Shown: positions 22,291-34,735 of the stretch, one piece after another
How the letters are laid out: the number at the start of each line of letters is the position of its first letter
Numbering within the stretch: the first letter of the stretch is position 1
Assembly (NCBI GenBank): GCA_033439265.1
Contig: JAVTVX010000012.1
Span: 30,016,761-30,080,760, forward strand
Reading direction: 5' to 3'
Source: Dillenia suffruticosa
Lineage: Eukaryota; Streptophyta; Magnoliopsida; Dilleniales; Dilleniaceae
DNA length: 64,000 nucleotides
Notes under the pieces: generated by a model
What the model was told of the DNA's origin: nothing
Database searches by the model: none
The model's input: only the letters and a program-made list of their open reading frames with translations
Program-made: the position numbers and the translations under genes

Positions 22291-23685
22291 GTGGTACAGT
22301 ATTTTCCTGATATTTTCCCCGAGAAGTTACCCAGATTACCACCGGTTTGGGAGTTTGACTTTGAAATCGATTTAGTTCCGGGGACTACCCCTATCTCTAT
22401 GCTGCCATATAGGATGGCGCCGGCTGAGTTGAGGGAGCTCAATGTCCAGCTGCAGGAGTTGCTGGATAAGGGGTTTATCCGTCCTAGCACGTCCCCTTGG
22501 GGCGCTCCAGTGCTGTTTGTAAAGAAAAAGGACGGCTCACTGAGATTATGTGTAGATTATAGGCAACTTAATCGGGTGACTGTGAAGAACAGATATCCGT
22601 TGCCCTGCATAGATAATTTATTTGATCAATTGCAAGGTGCTCGAGTTTTCTCGAAAATTGATTTTCGATCGGGATATCATCAGTTGCGGATTAGGAGTCA
22701 AGATGTGCTTAAGACGGCTTTCCGTACCCGATACGGACATTATGAGTTTTTGATCATGCCATTTGGGTTGACTAATGCTCCTGTCGCATTTATGGATCTA
22801 ATGAACCGAATTTTTCACGATTATTTGGACCGGTTCGTTATTGTTTTTATTGATGATATCTTAGTTTACTCGCGGAGTGATGATGAGCATGCTCAACACC
22901 TTAGGGTGATTCTGCAGACTCTTCGTGAGAGACAGCTTTATGCCAAGTTCACCAAGTGTGAATTTTGGTTACGGCAGATTGGTTTTCTTGGCTATATAGT
23001 TTCTGCGGAGGGTATCTTTATTGATCCGCAGAAAGTTGTGGCTATATTGAGATGGGAGCAGCCACAAACAGTATCAGAAATCAGGAGTTTTCTTGGTTTA
23101 GTCAGGTATTACCGCAGATTTGTTGAGGGGTTTTCCCGGATAGTTGCTCCATTGTGTAGATTGACGCGAAAATATGTCAAGTTTGTATAGGATGACCGTT
23201 GTGAGGTGAGCTTTCAGGAGTTCAAACAGCGGTTGGCATCCGCTCCGATTCTAGCCCTTCCCACGAGTAGTCGAGTGTATGTGGTGTACAGTGACGCCAT
23301 CAGGCAGTGATTGGGCTGTGTATTGATGCAGGATGGTAGAGTTATCGCCTATACTTCGCGACAGCTAAAGAAGTATGAGGTGAACTATCCTACGCACGAT
23401 TTGGAGTTGGCGGCCATAGTCTTTGCACTAAAGATATAGCGCCACTATTTATATGGGGTCACATGCGGGGTGTTTATAGATTACAAGAGTCTGAAGTATC
23501 TGTTCAGTCAGAGGGAGCTGAATTTGAGGCAGCGGAGATGGTTAGAGCTGCTAAATGATTATGATCTCATCATTGACTATCATCCGGACAAGGCTAATGT
23601 AGTGGCTGATGCCTTGAGTCGGAAGTCGTCTTCCTCTTCTCAGACTACCGAGAGTACTTATCTCTCATGTTTATCGGGACTCTGA
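22291..23685 (+). pseudogene. Reverse transcriptase and RNase H of the chromovirus
   Basis: The reverse transcriptase is nearly intact from 22291 to 23190: fingers motif [38 protein letters not shown], and the catalytic FIDD box near 22845-22860. TAG at 23188-23190, where a tryptophan codon is expected, ends it. RNase H follows with TGA at 23308-23310 and TAG at 23437-23439, then an open stretch 23470-23685 ending with the VVADALSRK motif that closes gypsy RNase H. These stops rule out a working polyprotein. Confidence 0.93.
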
Positions 23686-25185
23686 GCCCTGGAAGTCAGG
23701 TTGGCTAGTGATGATCAGGGAGCTATATTAGCCAGATTTGAGGTTCGGCCGAGTTTGCTCGACCGTATCAGGGAGCTTCAGCAGAGTGATGAAGAGCTCC
23801 GAGCTATTTATGAGAAAGCCAGCAGAGGTGATATTGATGACTTTAGAGTTCGCAAGGATAGACTGTTGGTTTTTTGAGATCAGGTATGTGTACCTACAGA
23901 TAGTGATCTTCGCAGGGCTATTCTTGAGGAGGCCCATTCATCTGCCTATGCTTTACATCCCGGCAGTACTAAAACGTACCGTACCATCAGAGACAGTTAT
24001 TGGTGGTCGGGTATGAAACGAGAAATTACAGAATTTATTGCTCATTGCCTTGTATGTCAGCAGGTAAAGACTAAGCACCAGCGTCTAGCGGGCACCTTAC
24101 AGTCTCTTCCCATTCCTGAGTGGAAGTGGGAGCATATCACGATAGATTTCGTAGTGGGATTACCGCGGATTTCGGCATAGTATGATGCTATTTGGGTGAT
24201 AGTTGACTGACTTACTAAATCCGCACACTTCATCCCGATTAGGAGTGATTACTCGCTTGAGGCGTTGGCACGCCTCTATATTGATATAATTGTGAGACTG
24301 CATGGGGTTCCAGTATCGAAAGTATCAGATCGAGACCCCATATTTATATCCCGTTTTTGGCCCAGTATGCAGGAGGCTTTGGGTACTAGACTGAATTTCA
24401 GCACAGCGTATCACCCCAGACAGATGGTCAGTCAGAGAGGACCATTCAGACTTTAGAGGACATGTTTAGGGCATGTGTTATGGATTTCTGGGGAGTTGGG
24501 ATTGAGATCTTCCGTTAGTAGAGTATGCCTATAATAATAGCTATCAGGCGAGTATTGGCATGCCACCTTATGAGGCATTGTATGGGAGGAAGTGTCGTAC
24601 CCCGTTGTGCTGGGATGAGGTTGGTGAGCGACGACTCACCAATATTGAGCTGGTAGAGGAGACGAAGAAGAAAGTGAGGATCATCCGTACGTGGATGAAA
24701 GCCGCCCAAGATAGACAGAAATCCTATGCAGATCGTAGGCAGCGACCTCTAGCGTTTACTGTGGGAGACATGGTATTCTTAAGGATATCTCCTTTGAATG
24801 GAGTCATTCGATTTGGGCAACGGGGAAAGTTGAGCTCCAGGTATATTGAGCCATTCCGTATCCTTGAAAGGGTCAGAAGTGTAGCATATAAATTGGAGCT
24901 ACTAGCAGACTTATCGCGTATTCACGATGTATTTTATGTCTCAGTACTTAGCAAATATCAGCCAGATCTTTCACACATTTTAGAGACTCCGCCAGTTGAG
25001 TTTCGAGAGGACTTGAACTTACCTGTTTAGCCCGTGACTATTTTGGATCGACAGGTCAGAAAGCTACGGAGAAAAGAGGTTCCTCTAGTAAGAGTTTTGT
25101 GGAGGAACGACTAGGTCGAGGAACAGACCTGGGAGCCTGAGGAAGCCATGAGGAGACAGCAGCCCCAACTTTTTTCTGTATAGTT
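23686..25185 (+). pseudogene. Integrase and chromodomain-like end of the chromovirus
   Basis: A zinc-binding HHCC region (CLVCQQVKTKHQ near 24045-24085), the catalytic core with IDFVVGLP, TKSAHF and a damaged YHPR/TDGQ region, and the GPY/F-like end can be followed. Stops at 23875-23877, 24178-24180 and 24208-24210 and a frameshift near 24420-24500 break it. The open frame 24560-25030 covers the C-terminal integrase. After it, RKLRRKEVPLVRVLWRND and EEQTWEPEEAMRR form a chromodomain-like tail, itself cut by TAG at 25112-25114. Confidence 0.88.
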
Positions 25186-25230
25186 TCTTGTAGTCTCGAG
25201 GACGAAACTTATTTTTAGAGGGTTAGAAAA

Positions 25231-27776
25231 TGTAATACCGACACTGCGGTATCCGTATTTTTGTATTTCGGTTTCGAAATTTAATAACAATATTTCTCAC
25301 TTTATATGTATAAAAAAATTTTTATTTATTTGGAGTGGCTGAATTTTTAGGATTTTTTTTTCATTTGGTATATTCTCTATAAAAAAAAAAAGAAACAAAA
25401 CAGTGGAGTGCTGCGTTTTGAGACAAAACGCAGCACCCCCGCCCAATTTGGGATTAGGGCTTTTAGCCCCAATCCTTCTCACTCTTCATCTCTCTCTCCC
25501 CGACTCTTCGTTTCCCCTTCTCCCCGCCTCTTTGTCTTCCGCGACTACCGCCCTCTTCCGCGACTGTTTCGCGCTCTCCGCCGTGACCTACCGCCACCAC
25601 CACCATCACCATCTTCTTCTTATTCTTTTCTCCTTCTCTATCTTTCTCTCTCGGATTCTCTCTCTCACTGTTCACTCCCTCTCTATCTCTCACGATCGCC
25701 CTCCACCGCGAATTCGACACTCTCCACTGCGATCCATGCAGCCACCACCTAGTTCCCTCGCTCGAAGCCGCCATGCGCCACCCACCTCCGCTGCTACTTC
25801 CTCCCGTGAGCGCGCGACCCTTCCTACACGAGTGCGAGCCTGAGCGTGCCTCAACCTGCGCGGTCCTTGCACCAGTGCACCCAGCGCGCCTTTGTACTAG
25901 CGGTAGCGCACTCCTGCGCGAGCGCAAGCTCCAACCCGAGCGCGAGCCCAAGCCCTAGCCCGGGAGTGCGCCAACCCACGCATGCAGCCCATGGCCCACT
26001 GCAGCCGTGAAACCATCGCCAGCCCGTGAGCGCACCAGGCCCACCAGCCCACGGCCCACAAGCCCGCGACGACCCGTGATAGTCCATGAGCCTCTACAAA
26101 GGTAAATGACTCAAAGTTTCGATTTTCGCACTAGGGTTTCGAATTTTTTTAGTAATTGGATTTAAGTTGCTCACAATTGTTTTGAATTTGGAAACATTCA
26201 GGTTTTAAACCAAACCGACGGGCGAACGAAAGCTAGATCCGAGATTTGAAGAACCCTAGGTGAGAGAAATGAAATCTCTTTAACTTTTAGATAAACTTTG
26301 TCAAATTAGGTAGTATTGGTTGGAAAAAAAATTTGAAGATCCATTACTAAACGCTTATTTGATATCGAATTGTGATTATTAATTAGGAAAATCTCATTGG
26401 AGACTCGAGCGGTCAGATTTGAATTGACTTTTAAAATATGGAGTGATCACCCTCCCGTATACAGTGAATGAGATTTATTTCAATACTTTTGTTTAATATA
26501 TAAACCCTGTTTTACATCATTTGAATTATGAAATTATACATCTATGTGATTGAAATGTATAATGTGTCATTTTATGTTCTATGTTGCATTGGTTTATGAA
26601 CCTGATTTCGGTATATTTTGATATGATATTGATTTTGGCCTTGAGGGTTTTGATATGTATTATTCTGTAGCTATGAAGGATACCGTAAGAGACGCTTTGG
26701 TGGTATTTGGATATGCCTAGAACTGGGGTATCCCACGAGTTGTCATGATTTGATTAACGATATGATACTAGACAGGTTAAACCCGAAAGGGGGAGGATTT
26801 GGATACTCTTTCCAAATCTAGCACTTGGATGAGATTCGTCGCCAACGCCGGGGTAGACAGCACTTTAAATAAACTTGCATATAACACCCCCGGTGCGCCT
26901 GTCACAGGTCGTGGGAGACCGCTACCAGAACATTTTCTGCTGGCAGCTTTATGATTTTTAGTGACAGTGTTTTGGATGCATATTTGACTTGAAAATACGT
27001 ACTAATGATATATTGTTGAAATGAAAAGTATGATGACTTGAAATATAATTCGTATACTTATATTTTGACATTTTAGTTTCACACTTCATATTTGACGATT
27101 GCATTGACCCACTCATTCACTGAGTATTCTTCCCTGAGTACTCACCCTTCACTTTTCTTCTTGTTTTAGAGATAGTATTTGGCAAGGAGCGCTACTTTTA
27201 GGACGCTCAGTATTATTGAGAGATTTGGTCTGGACTTGAGGAGTCGTATATTTCTACTGCAATTTCGTGAGTTAGCAATTGTATTGGTGATATATATGTA
27301 TTCTGAGGTCGATAGACGACCATTGTATAATTCTGGGATGACTGTATAAATATGGACATGTCATTGTATAACATTGTATTGAGCAATTTCTGGTTCATTG
27401 TGTAAGTAGTTGGAAATGTGTCATGTCTTAGAAGTGTACTCTAGGATTGTTCGGTGTCTTCTCTAAATCACAGAAGGGGCGACTGGCAGTTGTCCATATC
27501 TTTGACGGGGGTATGGCAGTAGATATCTGTGGTTAGGATTGTGGAAATTCGTTGTTATAGCCTGTGTTGTTCTGAATATTAGTTGTGTGATTGGTTGATT
27601 TTGAAGAGATCAGAATGACCATTTGTTTATTTTATATGATGAATATTGATATACACGTAAAATTGTATATGAGAGACTTCCGATTTAATGGGAGATTCTG
27701 TCTGATTTGTCGTAAAAATACAGTCAGCATTCAAGATAACGGGCGGCTATTCATGATCCTCATTCGGGGCGTGACA
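25231..27776 (+). repeat. 3' LTR of the chromovirus (2.5 kb)
   Basis: TGTAATACC to GGGGCGTGACA, followed by the target duplication TAAAC. A purine-containing AGAGGGTTAGAAAA just before it is the likely polypurine primer. It is nearly the same length as the solo LTR at 8524-11055 (2546 against 2532 bases) and shares the conserved core at about 26670-26950. The CT-rich leader and GC-rich repeats lie in the first third. Confidence 0.92.
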
Positions 27777-27781
27777 TAAAC

Positions 27782-28477
27782 AACCCTAAATTTACATATC
27801 AAATTATTAATAAATTGTAATTAACTTAAAAATATAACCAAAAGGAAATATACATAAATCCATGCTTTCTAGATTTCCTTTAATAATTTCTTACGGGTGT
27901 CCCCAATCAAGAGCAAACCTTCTAGAATCCTAAATTGGGGGCTACCTTTCAAATCTTTGTGTTCTTCCCAAAGAAATCTCTAACCGATGAGATATTAAGG
28001 ATAGAAGGTGCATCGGATTTGGGGATCACTGCCACTTTTAAAGATAACTATGCTATCTTTTTTATGTTCTTATTTTAATCCATAACAAAGATAAGAATTA
28101 TCATTTAGGTTTTTGCACATTTACAAATTCTATATCCTTTTATATACTTTAAAGTTTAAAATTAATCAAAATTTTAATAGATTACTATCTCATAGATTTA
28201 GTTTTATGACAGTCTAAATATATAATTAATTTACATATTAACACAATACGAATAGCAATCATGGCTCAGAAACCGGGGCTATTTGTGGTCAAAAAGGTGA
28301 AATGGCCATAATCGAGTTCTAAAGCTTGAGATAACACACATTTAAGATTCAAGTTGTTTTGGACTCTCACCGGTGGTGATGATGAGCTCAAATATATATT
28401 TACTTCATATATAAATATATATTTGTAAAAAAAATATAAAAGTATATCATGAGCAAACTTGAATTTTAAACATATAC
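27782..28477. other. AT-rich non-coding DNA right of the chromovirus
   Basis: Counterpart of 178-871 in unit 1, with a few percent mismatch by eye. No coding region is seen. Confidence 0.6.
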
Positions 28478-28603
28478 CTGGCTATTATCGGTTTTGCCAT
28501 CTGCACGGGCTCCATAATTTATTACATTGAAATCTTTGGCATGAATTGGAGTTGTTGAAAGAAGTAGTGAGAACATAGCCAGAGAAGTTGATCTCAAACT
28601 CTT
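28478..28603 (-). pseudogene. Orphan first exon of a polygalacturonase, start codon lost (unit 2)
   Basis: Same 42-codon exon as 872-997, ending in CAG before a GT donor, but the initiator at 28603-28601 reads AAG instead of ATG. The next in-frame ATG is codon 10, inside the signal peptide, and would leave a shortened hydrophobic leader (MFSLLLSTTPIHA). Downstream on the minus strand lie non-coding DNA, the chromovirus and then the end of unit 1, with no pectinase exons 2-4 before gene A's own exons. I judge it a dead fragment. Confidence 0.8.
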
Positions 28604-28613
28604 CTTCTCCTCT

Positions 28614-28704
28614 CTTCTTCTTCTTCTTCTTCTTCTTCTTCTTCTTCTTCTTCTTCTTCTTCTTCTTCTTCTTCTTCTTCTTCTTCTTCTTCTTCTTCTT
28701 CTTC
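28614..28704. repeat. (TTC)n / (GAA)n microsatellite in the leader of orphan exon 1 (unit 2)
   Basis: About 30 triplets, a few bases different in total length from the unit 1 tract. Because of that difference the upstream ATG is out of frame with the exon here (it reads a lysine-rich frame) while it is in frame in unit 1. Confidence 0.92.
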
Positions 28705-28754
28705 ATCCTTTTGTTTTTCTCCAAAGGTGAATGAACTTGATTTCACTCCGTCCA

Positions 28755-28762
28755 TATTTATA
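28755..28762 (-). promoter_or_regulatory. TATA box of orphan exon 1 (unit 2)
   Basis: TATAAATA on the minus strand at the same relative place as 1157-1164 in unit 1. Confidence 0.6.
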
Positions 28763-29729
28763 ACTAGCATTTAGAGCATGGGCATATTGCATCGGATTTC
28801 AAAGGAAAGTTTATCTATTTTTAACACTAGTAATAATATAAATAATTGTCAAAAAGTTAAATTATAATGATAAGTATACATAGTAATGCTCGTGAATTAG
28901 TTTATCCAAGTCCGTTAGCTCATGTGGATCATTTTGTTAACCACACATCATTTGGCAAAAATATTTTGTATACAGTAGATTTGGCAATAATAACCCTATA
29001 ATTTTTATTGCTGTATTGGGGATCACTTGAAGGGAGTTCACTTTTCCACCCCCTCACTTCCCAAGTTGGGATGATTTTAATGGTGAGTGAATTATGCAAT
29101 GCAATTGTTGAATGATTCAACATTGGTATGATTTTCGTGAATGATCCCCAAAAAGAATGGAAAATATAAATAAATGATTTGGTAAAAAGAAAAGGAAAAA
29201 AACTGTTGAATTTTTAAAATACGAAGGTATTTTTTATAATTTACGGTATTTATACTATCATCTAACCCTTTCTAACAATGTTAACTAATAAAATTCGCAA
29301 TGTGTCATTTTACTCTAAATTAGGGTGCGCAGAGTTGAATGTGATAAACCAAAAATTGTAGCAAAAAAGTTTTTATTTTTATTGAATGCATAAACTCCCG
29401 TATTTATGATGATAAATATTAGAACAATTACTTGGCAAAAATGTTTATGATGATATTTGGGATAAATCACCAGTATCTGGTTGTTTATACTGGTTTTTTA
29501 TCCCAAATGTTTATTAAAGTTGCAACTTTTGCTCACTTTCTGCTCTGTCCACCAGATACTTCATAGAAGAGAACTCCCATAACACTACAACACTGCTTAA
29601 ACTTTTACATTGAATCTTTGAATGTTGATATCACAGATGATATTATTGGAAATTTGATCTACACAAATAAACTAAGAGTGGGATACACTGAGATCCCGCT
29701 TATTGGCATGCAAACACAGACAATGCACC
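28763..29729. other. Spacer between gene B and orphan exon 1 (unit 2)
   Basis: No coding region. It is almost identical to 1165-2143 apart from a short deletion near 29412, and is one of the most conserved tracts between the units. Confidence 0.65.
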
Positions 29730-32700
29730 CTAACGAAGGCAAGAAGGTGGTTTTTGTGTCCCGTAAGCGACACCATTGGCATATTCACATTTAGTCCTCG
29801 CGGGTTTCTTTCCATTATGGATCAAATTTATATCAGTCAACTCGAGTTTTTGACATGGCTTGTTCTGGCTGCACAAGAGACTGACTGCTACTTCAGAGTT
29901 TGAACTTCCCCAAATGTTTTTGTATTTCACATTACTAATTCGAATGTTCGAACCAGCCTGCATAAAGGAAGGAGCATGACAACCTGTTGTGTGCTCGCAA
30001 TAGGGGGTAACTTAGAAAAGGAAGAAAGAAAAGCACACAGACAGAGAGAAGGACCTACCTTTACACAAGCGTTATTGGGGCAATACTTCTGGTCGATAAC
30101 AATGGGGTTCTTCACATTGATCATTTGAATGCTTTCAAAGGTGAAATTTGATGCAATGCCGGTATATGAAGTAGCCCAAGTTTTGATCCTTACACCATTG
30201 TTAGTCCCTTTAAGTGTGCAGTCTTTTACTGCAACATTTGTCACATCTTCATTGTCTCGGGAACGTCCAAGGCTGCCGATACTAATTCCATGACCCGGAC
30301 CACAGGATACATGTGTTATATTGATGTCCCTAGACCCTCCATTCAAAGCAAAGCAATCGTCTCCTGTGCCAATATCTGAATGTAGAAAGCTAATGTAGCT
30401 GGACTCGGCTATGCGAACTCCGTCGGTGTTAGGGCTTTCATCGGGGGCCTTGATTTCAATGTTCTCAAAATGAACGTTGTTGCATGCAAAAATGCTCAAG
30501 TGTCCCCCTTTGCTGTCGAGTAATCTTATGTTGTCAATCCATCCATTATTGACCTTACGGAGAGACAGCGTCTGTTTTAAGAGAAGAAAAGAAAAGAAAA
30601 GAAAAGAGGCGTCAAAATATTACATTTAGTTAATTGAGAATATATATTTCATGATTTGTTATATCGTATGAATGCAAAGAATATATATTTTGGAAGAAAA
30701 TTTTCCCAAATTTGTCTAAACCAAATTGGGCATAACAATTCAAACTTCAATGCCAAAACTTGAGTCTGGTCATAGGAAATAAAGAAAGAACTGGTGCTAA
30801 TGCATTGGTTCGTTTGTATTTAAAGTAATTATTAATGAATAAAAATGTGTATACGCTTGGCTCATGCATTGGAAGTTGCATATCTGTGAAGAGAAGATGG
30901 AGAGAGAGAAAGAGAGAGAGTACATTGGGGAGAGACTGGCATTGCGGATTCTTTTTACAGTCATTGTAAGGCCAAGCCAAAGGTCCTTGACCATCAAATA
31001 TTCCATTTCCTGTAACTGTTAGTCCATCAATTTCCCTGAAGACGATCCACATAGTTTTACCAAGTTGAGGATCAGATGGTGCTTTCAGAACCCCATCGTT
31101 CCTAAATATGACATAACCGCGGCATGGACCCCTAAACTCCACAATACTTGTCATGAACTCTCCGGCAGGAATATAAACCATGTTCGTTCCCTTTTCTTTA
31201 CATGCTTCCTTCCATACTTTCAAAAGCACCTGCCAGTGAAATCCTTTTTGTTATGAACAGAAAAACAGGATATGCTTTTTCTTTCCCTTTCATGCGATTA
31301 ATTGCCCTTTTATAAATGAATATATGTTATGCACATAAATATTTATGAATATATATATGTGTGTGTGTGTCTTTTCTATTTTTTTTTCTTGTCTATAAAT
31401 GGTGAATTCTAAAAGTTAAGTGTCCCTCTCTACCCTGTGAATTGTCTATCCTCTCGTGAGATTTGATTCTCAAATGTTTTAGCTTCATCTAGAACAGTGA
31501 TTTTTACCGACTAATTTAGTTCATATATAGACATACTATGAGAGTTCTAACCGCACAAGGTGTAGCTTTGGCCAAGGTGTTGTTTTTTTTTCTTTTGTGT
31601 GTTATAATTATTGAAAGAAAATGGTGAAAAGTAAAAAAAAAAAGTAAAAAAGGAAAAAGAAGAAACAAAAAAAGAAGTAAAAAAAAGTAATAGTAGCAAA
31701 ATCGTAACAATGGAACCCAAAAAAAAGAGTGAAAAAAAAAGAATGGTGAAAAGTGAAAAAAAAAGAGTAAAAAAAACAAGAAGAAGAAGAAGACAAAGAA
31801 ACCCAAAAAAAGTAAAAAAAAAAAAATGGAGGGATGAAGGGTGAAAAAACAAAGATGTAAAAGGAGGGAAGAAGAAAACCCCAAAAAAAGAAAAAAAAAA
31901 ATAGTAGCAAACTATTCCCATCTGAGGTGGTAATTCCTCCCACTCTCTTCTTCCCACTTGTTTCTTTATATATAGTTAAAATATATATATAGTGACTGGT
32001 GGAAAAAAAGTGAAAAATAAAAAGAAGAAACCAAAAAAATGAAGAAAAAAAGAAGAAATCACAAAAAAGTTAAAAAAAAAAATAGAAGAAGAAGAAACCC
32101 AATAAAAGAAAAAAAAAGAGGGAATAGTAGCCGACTGTTCCTATCCAAGGTGGCGTTCCTTCCCACTCCCTTGGAAAAAAAAGCAAAACAAAAGAAATAA
32201 TAAAAAAAATAATAGAGAACTGATAAAAAAAATGAGTGAAAAAAAAAACTATTAAAGGGTGAAAAAAAAGAAGAAGAAACCCAAAAAAAAGTTAAAAAAA
32301 GAGGAAGAGTGAAGAGTGAATAAAAAGAAGTAGAAAAAATGATAAAAGAGTGAAAAAAAATAGTAAAAAGAATGAGCAGTAGCAAAATGATAACAACGGA
32401 ACAAAAAAAAGGAGTAAAAAGAAGAAAGGTAAAGAAAGAAATAAAAAGAAGAAGAAGAAGAAGAAGAAACCTAAAAAAAATAAAAAAAAAAAGGGTAAAT
32501 GGGTGAGAAAAAAAAGTAATAACAAAAAAAGAAAGAAGAAGTCCAAAAAAAAAAAAACAAAAAATAGAATAGTTGGTATATAATAATAGTATAAAAATAA
32601 GAAGTATAAAAAAAATCCCCAAAAAATAAACAGTAACCTAGTATTCAAATCCAAGGCGGCACGTTCTGCCACTCCCCCCTCCCCATTTTTTCTTTTCATC

Positions 32701-32895
32701 ATAGTAAGATACATATGTGAAAAAATATAAAAAATATATCATGAGCTAACTTGAATTTCAAACATATACCTGGCTATTATCGGTTTTGCCATCTGCACGT
32801 GCTCCATAATTTATTACGTTGAAATCTTTGGCATGAATCAGAGTTGTTGAAACGAATAGTAAGAACATAGCTAGAGCAGTTGATCTCAACCTCAT
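29730..32895 (-). CDS. Polygalacturonase (GH28), exopolygalacturonase-like, gene B
   Basis: Second intact copy of the pectinase: exons 32895-32770, 31229-30924, 30571-30059 and 29957-29730 on the minus strand. All have GT/AG borders, the same phases as gene A, and give 390 residues. The start is fixed by the signal peptide (residues 1-22, ending IHA) and by the match to gene A. Catalytic motifs are complete: NTDG (D194), GDD (D215, D216), GHG (H238), RIK (R272, K274). Differences from A include AKDFNVINYGARADG in exon 1, N for Y in VTGNGIFDG, D for H in GSRDINITH, and FTFES for FIFEN. Predicted to be secreted and to hydrolyse galacturonan. Intron 1 is 1.5 kb. Both copies look functional; expression is not known. 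Confidence 0.93.
31570..32640. repeat. Purine-rich tandem repeat in intron 1 of gene B
   Basis: The same A/G-rich array as in gene A (4030-5640) but about 1.07 kb long, missing several internal repeat blocks. No coding meaning. Confidence 0.85.
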
Positions 32896-32980
32896 TTTCT
32901 CCTCTCTTATTCTCCTTCTTCTTCTTCTTCTTCCTCTTGTTTTTCTCCAAAGGCGAATGAACTTGATTTCACTCCCTTCG

Positions 32981-32988
32981 TATTTATA
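32981..32988 (-). promoter_or_regulatory. TATA box of pectinase gene B
   Basis: TATAAATA on the minus strand, 86 bases upstream of the ATG at 32895, in the same context as in gene A. Confidence 0.7.
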
Positions 32989-33739
32989 AGTAGCATTTGG
33001 AGCACAAGCATATTCCATCGGCTGCTGAAGGATGGAATAATATAAATAATTCTAATAATTGTCATATTGCCATATACTAGTAATAATATAAATAATTGTC
33101 ATATAGTTAAATTCTAATGATAAGGATGCATAGTAATACTCATGAATTAGTTTATCCAAGACCATGATCACTTACTCCTATTGCCAAAGATTTTGGACTT
33201 TTGCATTTTAAAGAAAATATTTCTTACGAAGTTTAAGATTACATGAACCAATTTCAACTTCACAAAAAATTTATATTTTAACTTTCTATTTATTACAAAA
33301 TATTTAGAAAATGAAAATATGGATAAATGCATGAATAAAAAAATATGATTTTATATAAATATTATTTATTTTATAAAAATAATAAAATAATCATGTTTTA
33401 TAAAAAAATATAAAATGATCAAATATGTAATTATTAATTATAAGACAAATAATACGAAAAATATAAATTATAATTAAATTAATATATAATTCATTAAATA
33501 TGAAAAATATGTATACATAGAAAATATAATAAATTTTATATAAATATTAATTAATTTAACGTGTTAAAATGTTTTGAAAATAAGAAACGTTTTAGAAATA
33601 GAAAAATATTAGCGTCGACAAGTTTTTATATATCATTGTTATAGGCCAGTGATATAACTTTTCATATTTGATTTTGATTTTATTAATACTAAAATTTGAA
33701 TAAGGAAAACTAAAAGGAAGAAATTTAAAATATTTAAAT
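32989..33739. other. Upstream region of gene B, AT-rich non-coding
   Basis: No gene is seen. About 450 bases present upstream of gene A (about 6375-6830) are absent here near 33305. The rest is alignable but visibly more diverged than the gene. Confidence 0.6.
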
Positions 33740-33934
33740 TTATTCTCATCTTATTTTATTCCTTTTTTCTTTTTTGGTATAAAAAATGATTCGAACTCGA
33801 TATTTTTATAAGAATGAGGGGAGACAGAGTTGAGCTATAATTCATTAGTCTTATTTCACTCCATTAGTATTAAAGGTGGAAGCTCCATCTATTATTTTTA
33901 GTAACTAAATATTACATGATTAATAGTAATTATA

Positions 33935-33998
<64 letters not shown>

Positions 33999-34735
33999 AG
34001 TGATACATAGTACCATTTTTCAAATTTGATTCTCTCTCTCATTCTCTGTCTCTCTCCCTCTTGCGATACGTGATACAAAAAGGCAGAAATTTTAAATATT
34101 TAAATTTATTCTCATCTTATCTCACTCACTTTATGTTAAAGGTGGAAGCTCCATCTACTATTTTTGGCAACTAAATATTACATGATTAATGGTAATTATT
34201 AATTCTCTCTCTCTCTCTCTCTCTCCCCCCTTACTCTCCCTCAAGTGATACGTGATATGATTTTTCAAATTTGATTCTCTCTCTCCCTCTCTCTCTCTCT
34301 CTTTCTCTCTTTCTCTCTCTACCCTCTAGTGATACATGATACGATTTTTCAAAATTGATTTTAATTTGATTAATATTAAAATTTGAATAAAGATTAATTA
34401 AAAGGAAGAAATTTTATCTCACTCACATTATATTAAAGGTGGAAACTCCATCTATTATTTTTGACATCTAGATATTAGATGATTAATGGTAATTATTAAC
34501 TCTGTCCCTCTCTCCCCTCCCTCTAGTTATTCGTGATATGGTTTTTCAAATTTGATTTTAATTTATTAATATAAGAATTTGAACAAGGAATAATTAAAAG
34601 GAAGAAATTTGATATTTAAATTTATTCTCATCTTATTTCACTCCCATTAGTATTAAAGGTGGACACTTCGTCTATTATTTTTGGCTACTAAATATTACAA
34701 GATTAATGGCAATTATTAATTCTCTCTCTCACATT
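33740..34735. repeat. Tandem repeats with CT tracts, unit 2
   Basis: Counterpart of 7240-8062, with about five imperfect units. One CT tract is expanded to nearly 60 bases (about 33937-33993). An old tRNA-like fragment, minus strand, is embedded at about 33765-33850. Confidence 0.8.

Larger units (their letters stand above)
13075..27776 (+). mobile_element. Ty3/gypsy chromovirus (Tekay/Del-like), decayed, 14.7 kb
   Basis: TGTAACACC...GGGGCGTGACA is bounded by the 5-base duplication TAAAC (13070-13074 and 27777-27781); unit 1 has the empty site at 173-177. The order gag, protease, reverse transcriptase, RNase H, integrase, chromodomain on the plus strand is that of plant chromoviruses. The C-terminal chromodomain-like end and long LTRs point to the Tekay/Del group (inference). 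A 6.6-kb CACTA transposon interrupts the protease. The 5' LTR is truncated and joined straight to gag, so the primer site is gone, and several in-frame stops are present. The element cannot be autonomous. Confidence 0.93.

Noticed and set aside
3653-28603. Splicing of the unit 2 orphan exon to exon 2 of gene A as a long gene
   Set aside because: Reading phases would fit, but it would need a 25-kb intron containing a retrotransposon and skipping of gene A's own exon 1. No sequence evidence supports it.
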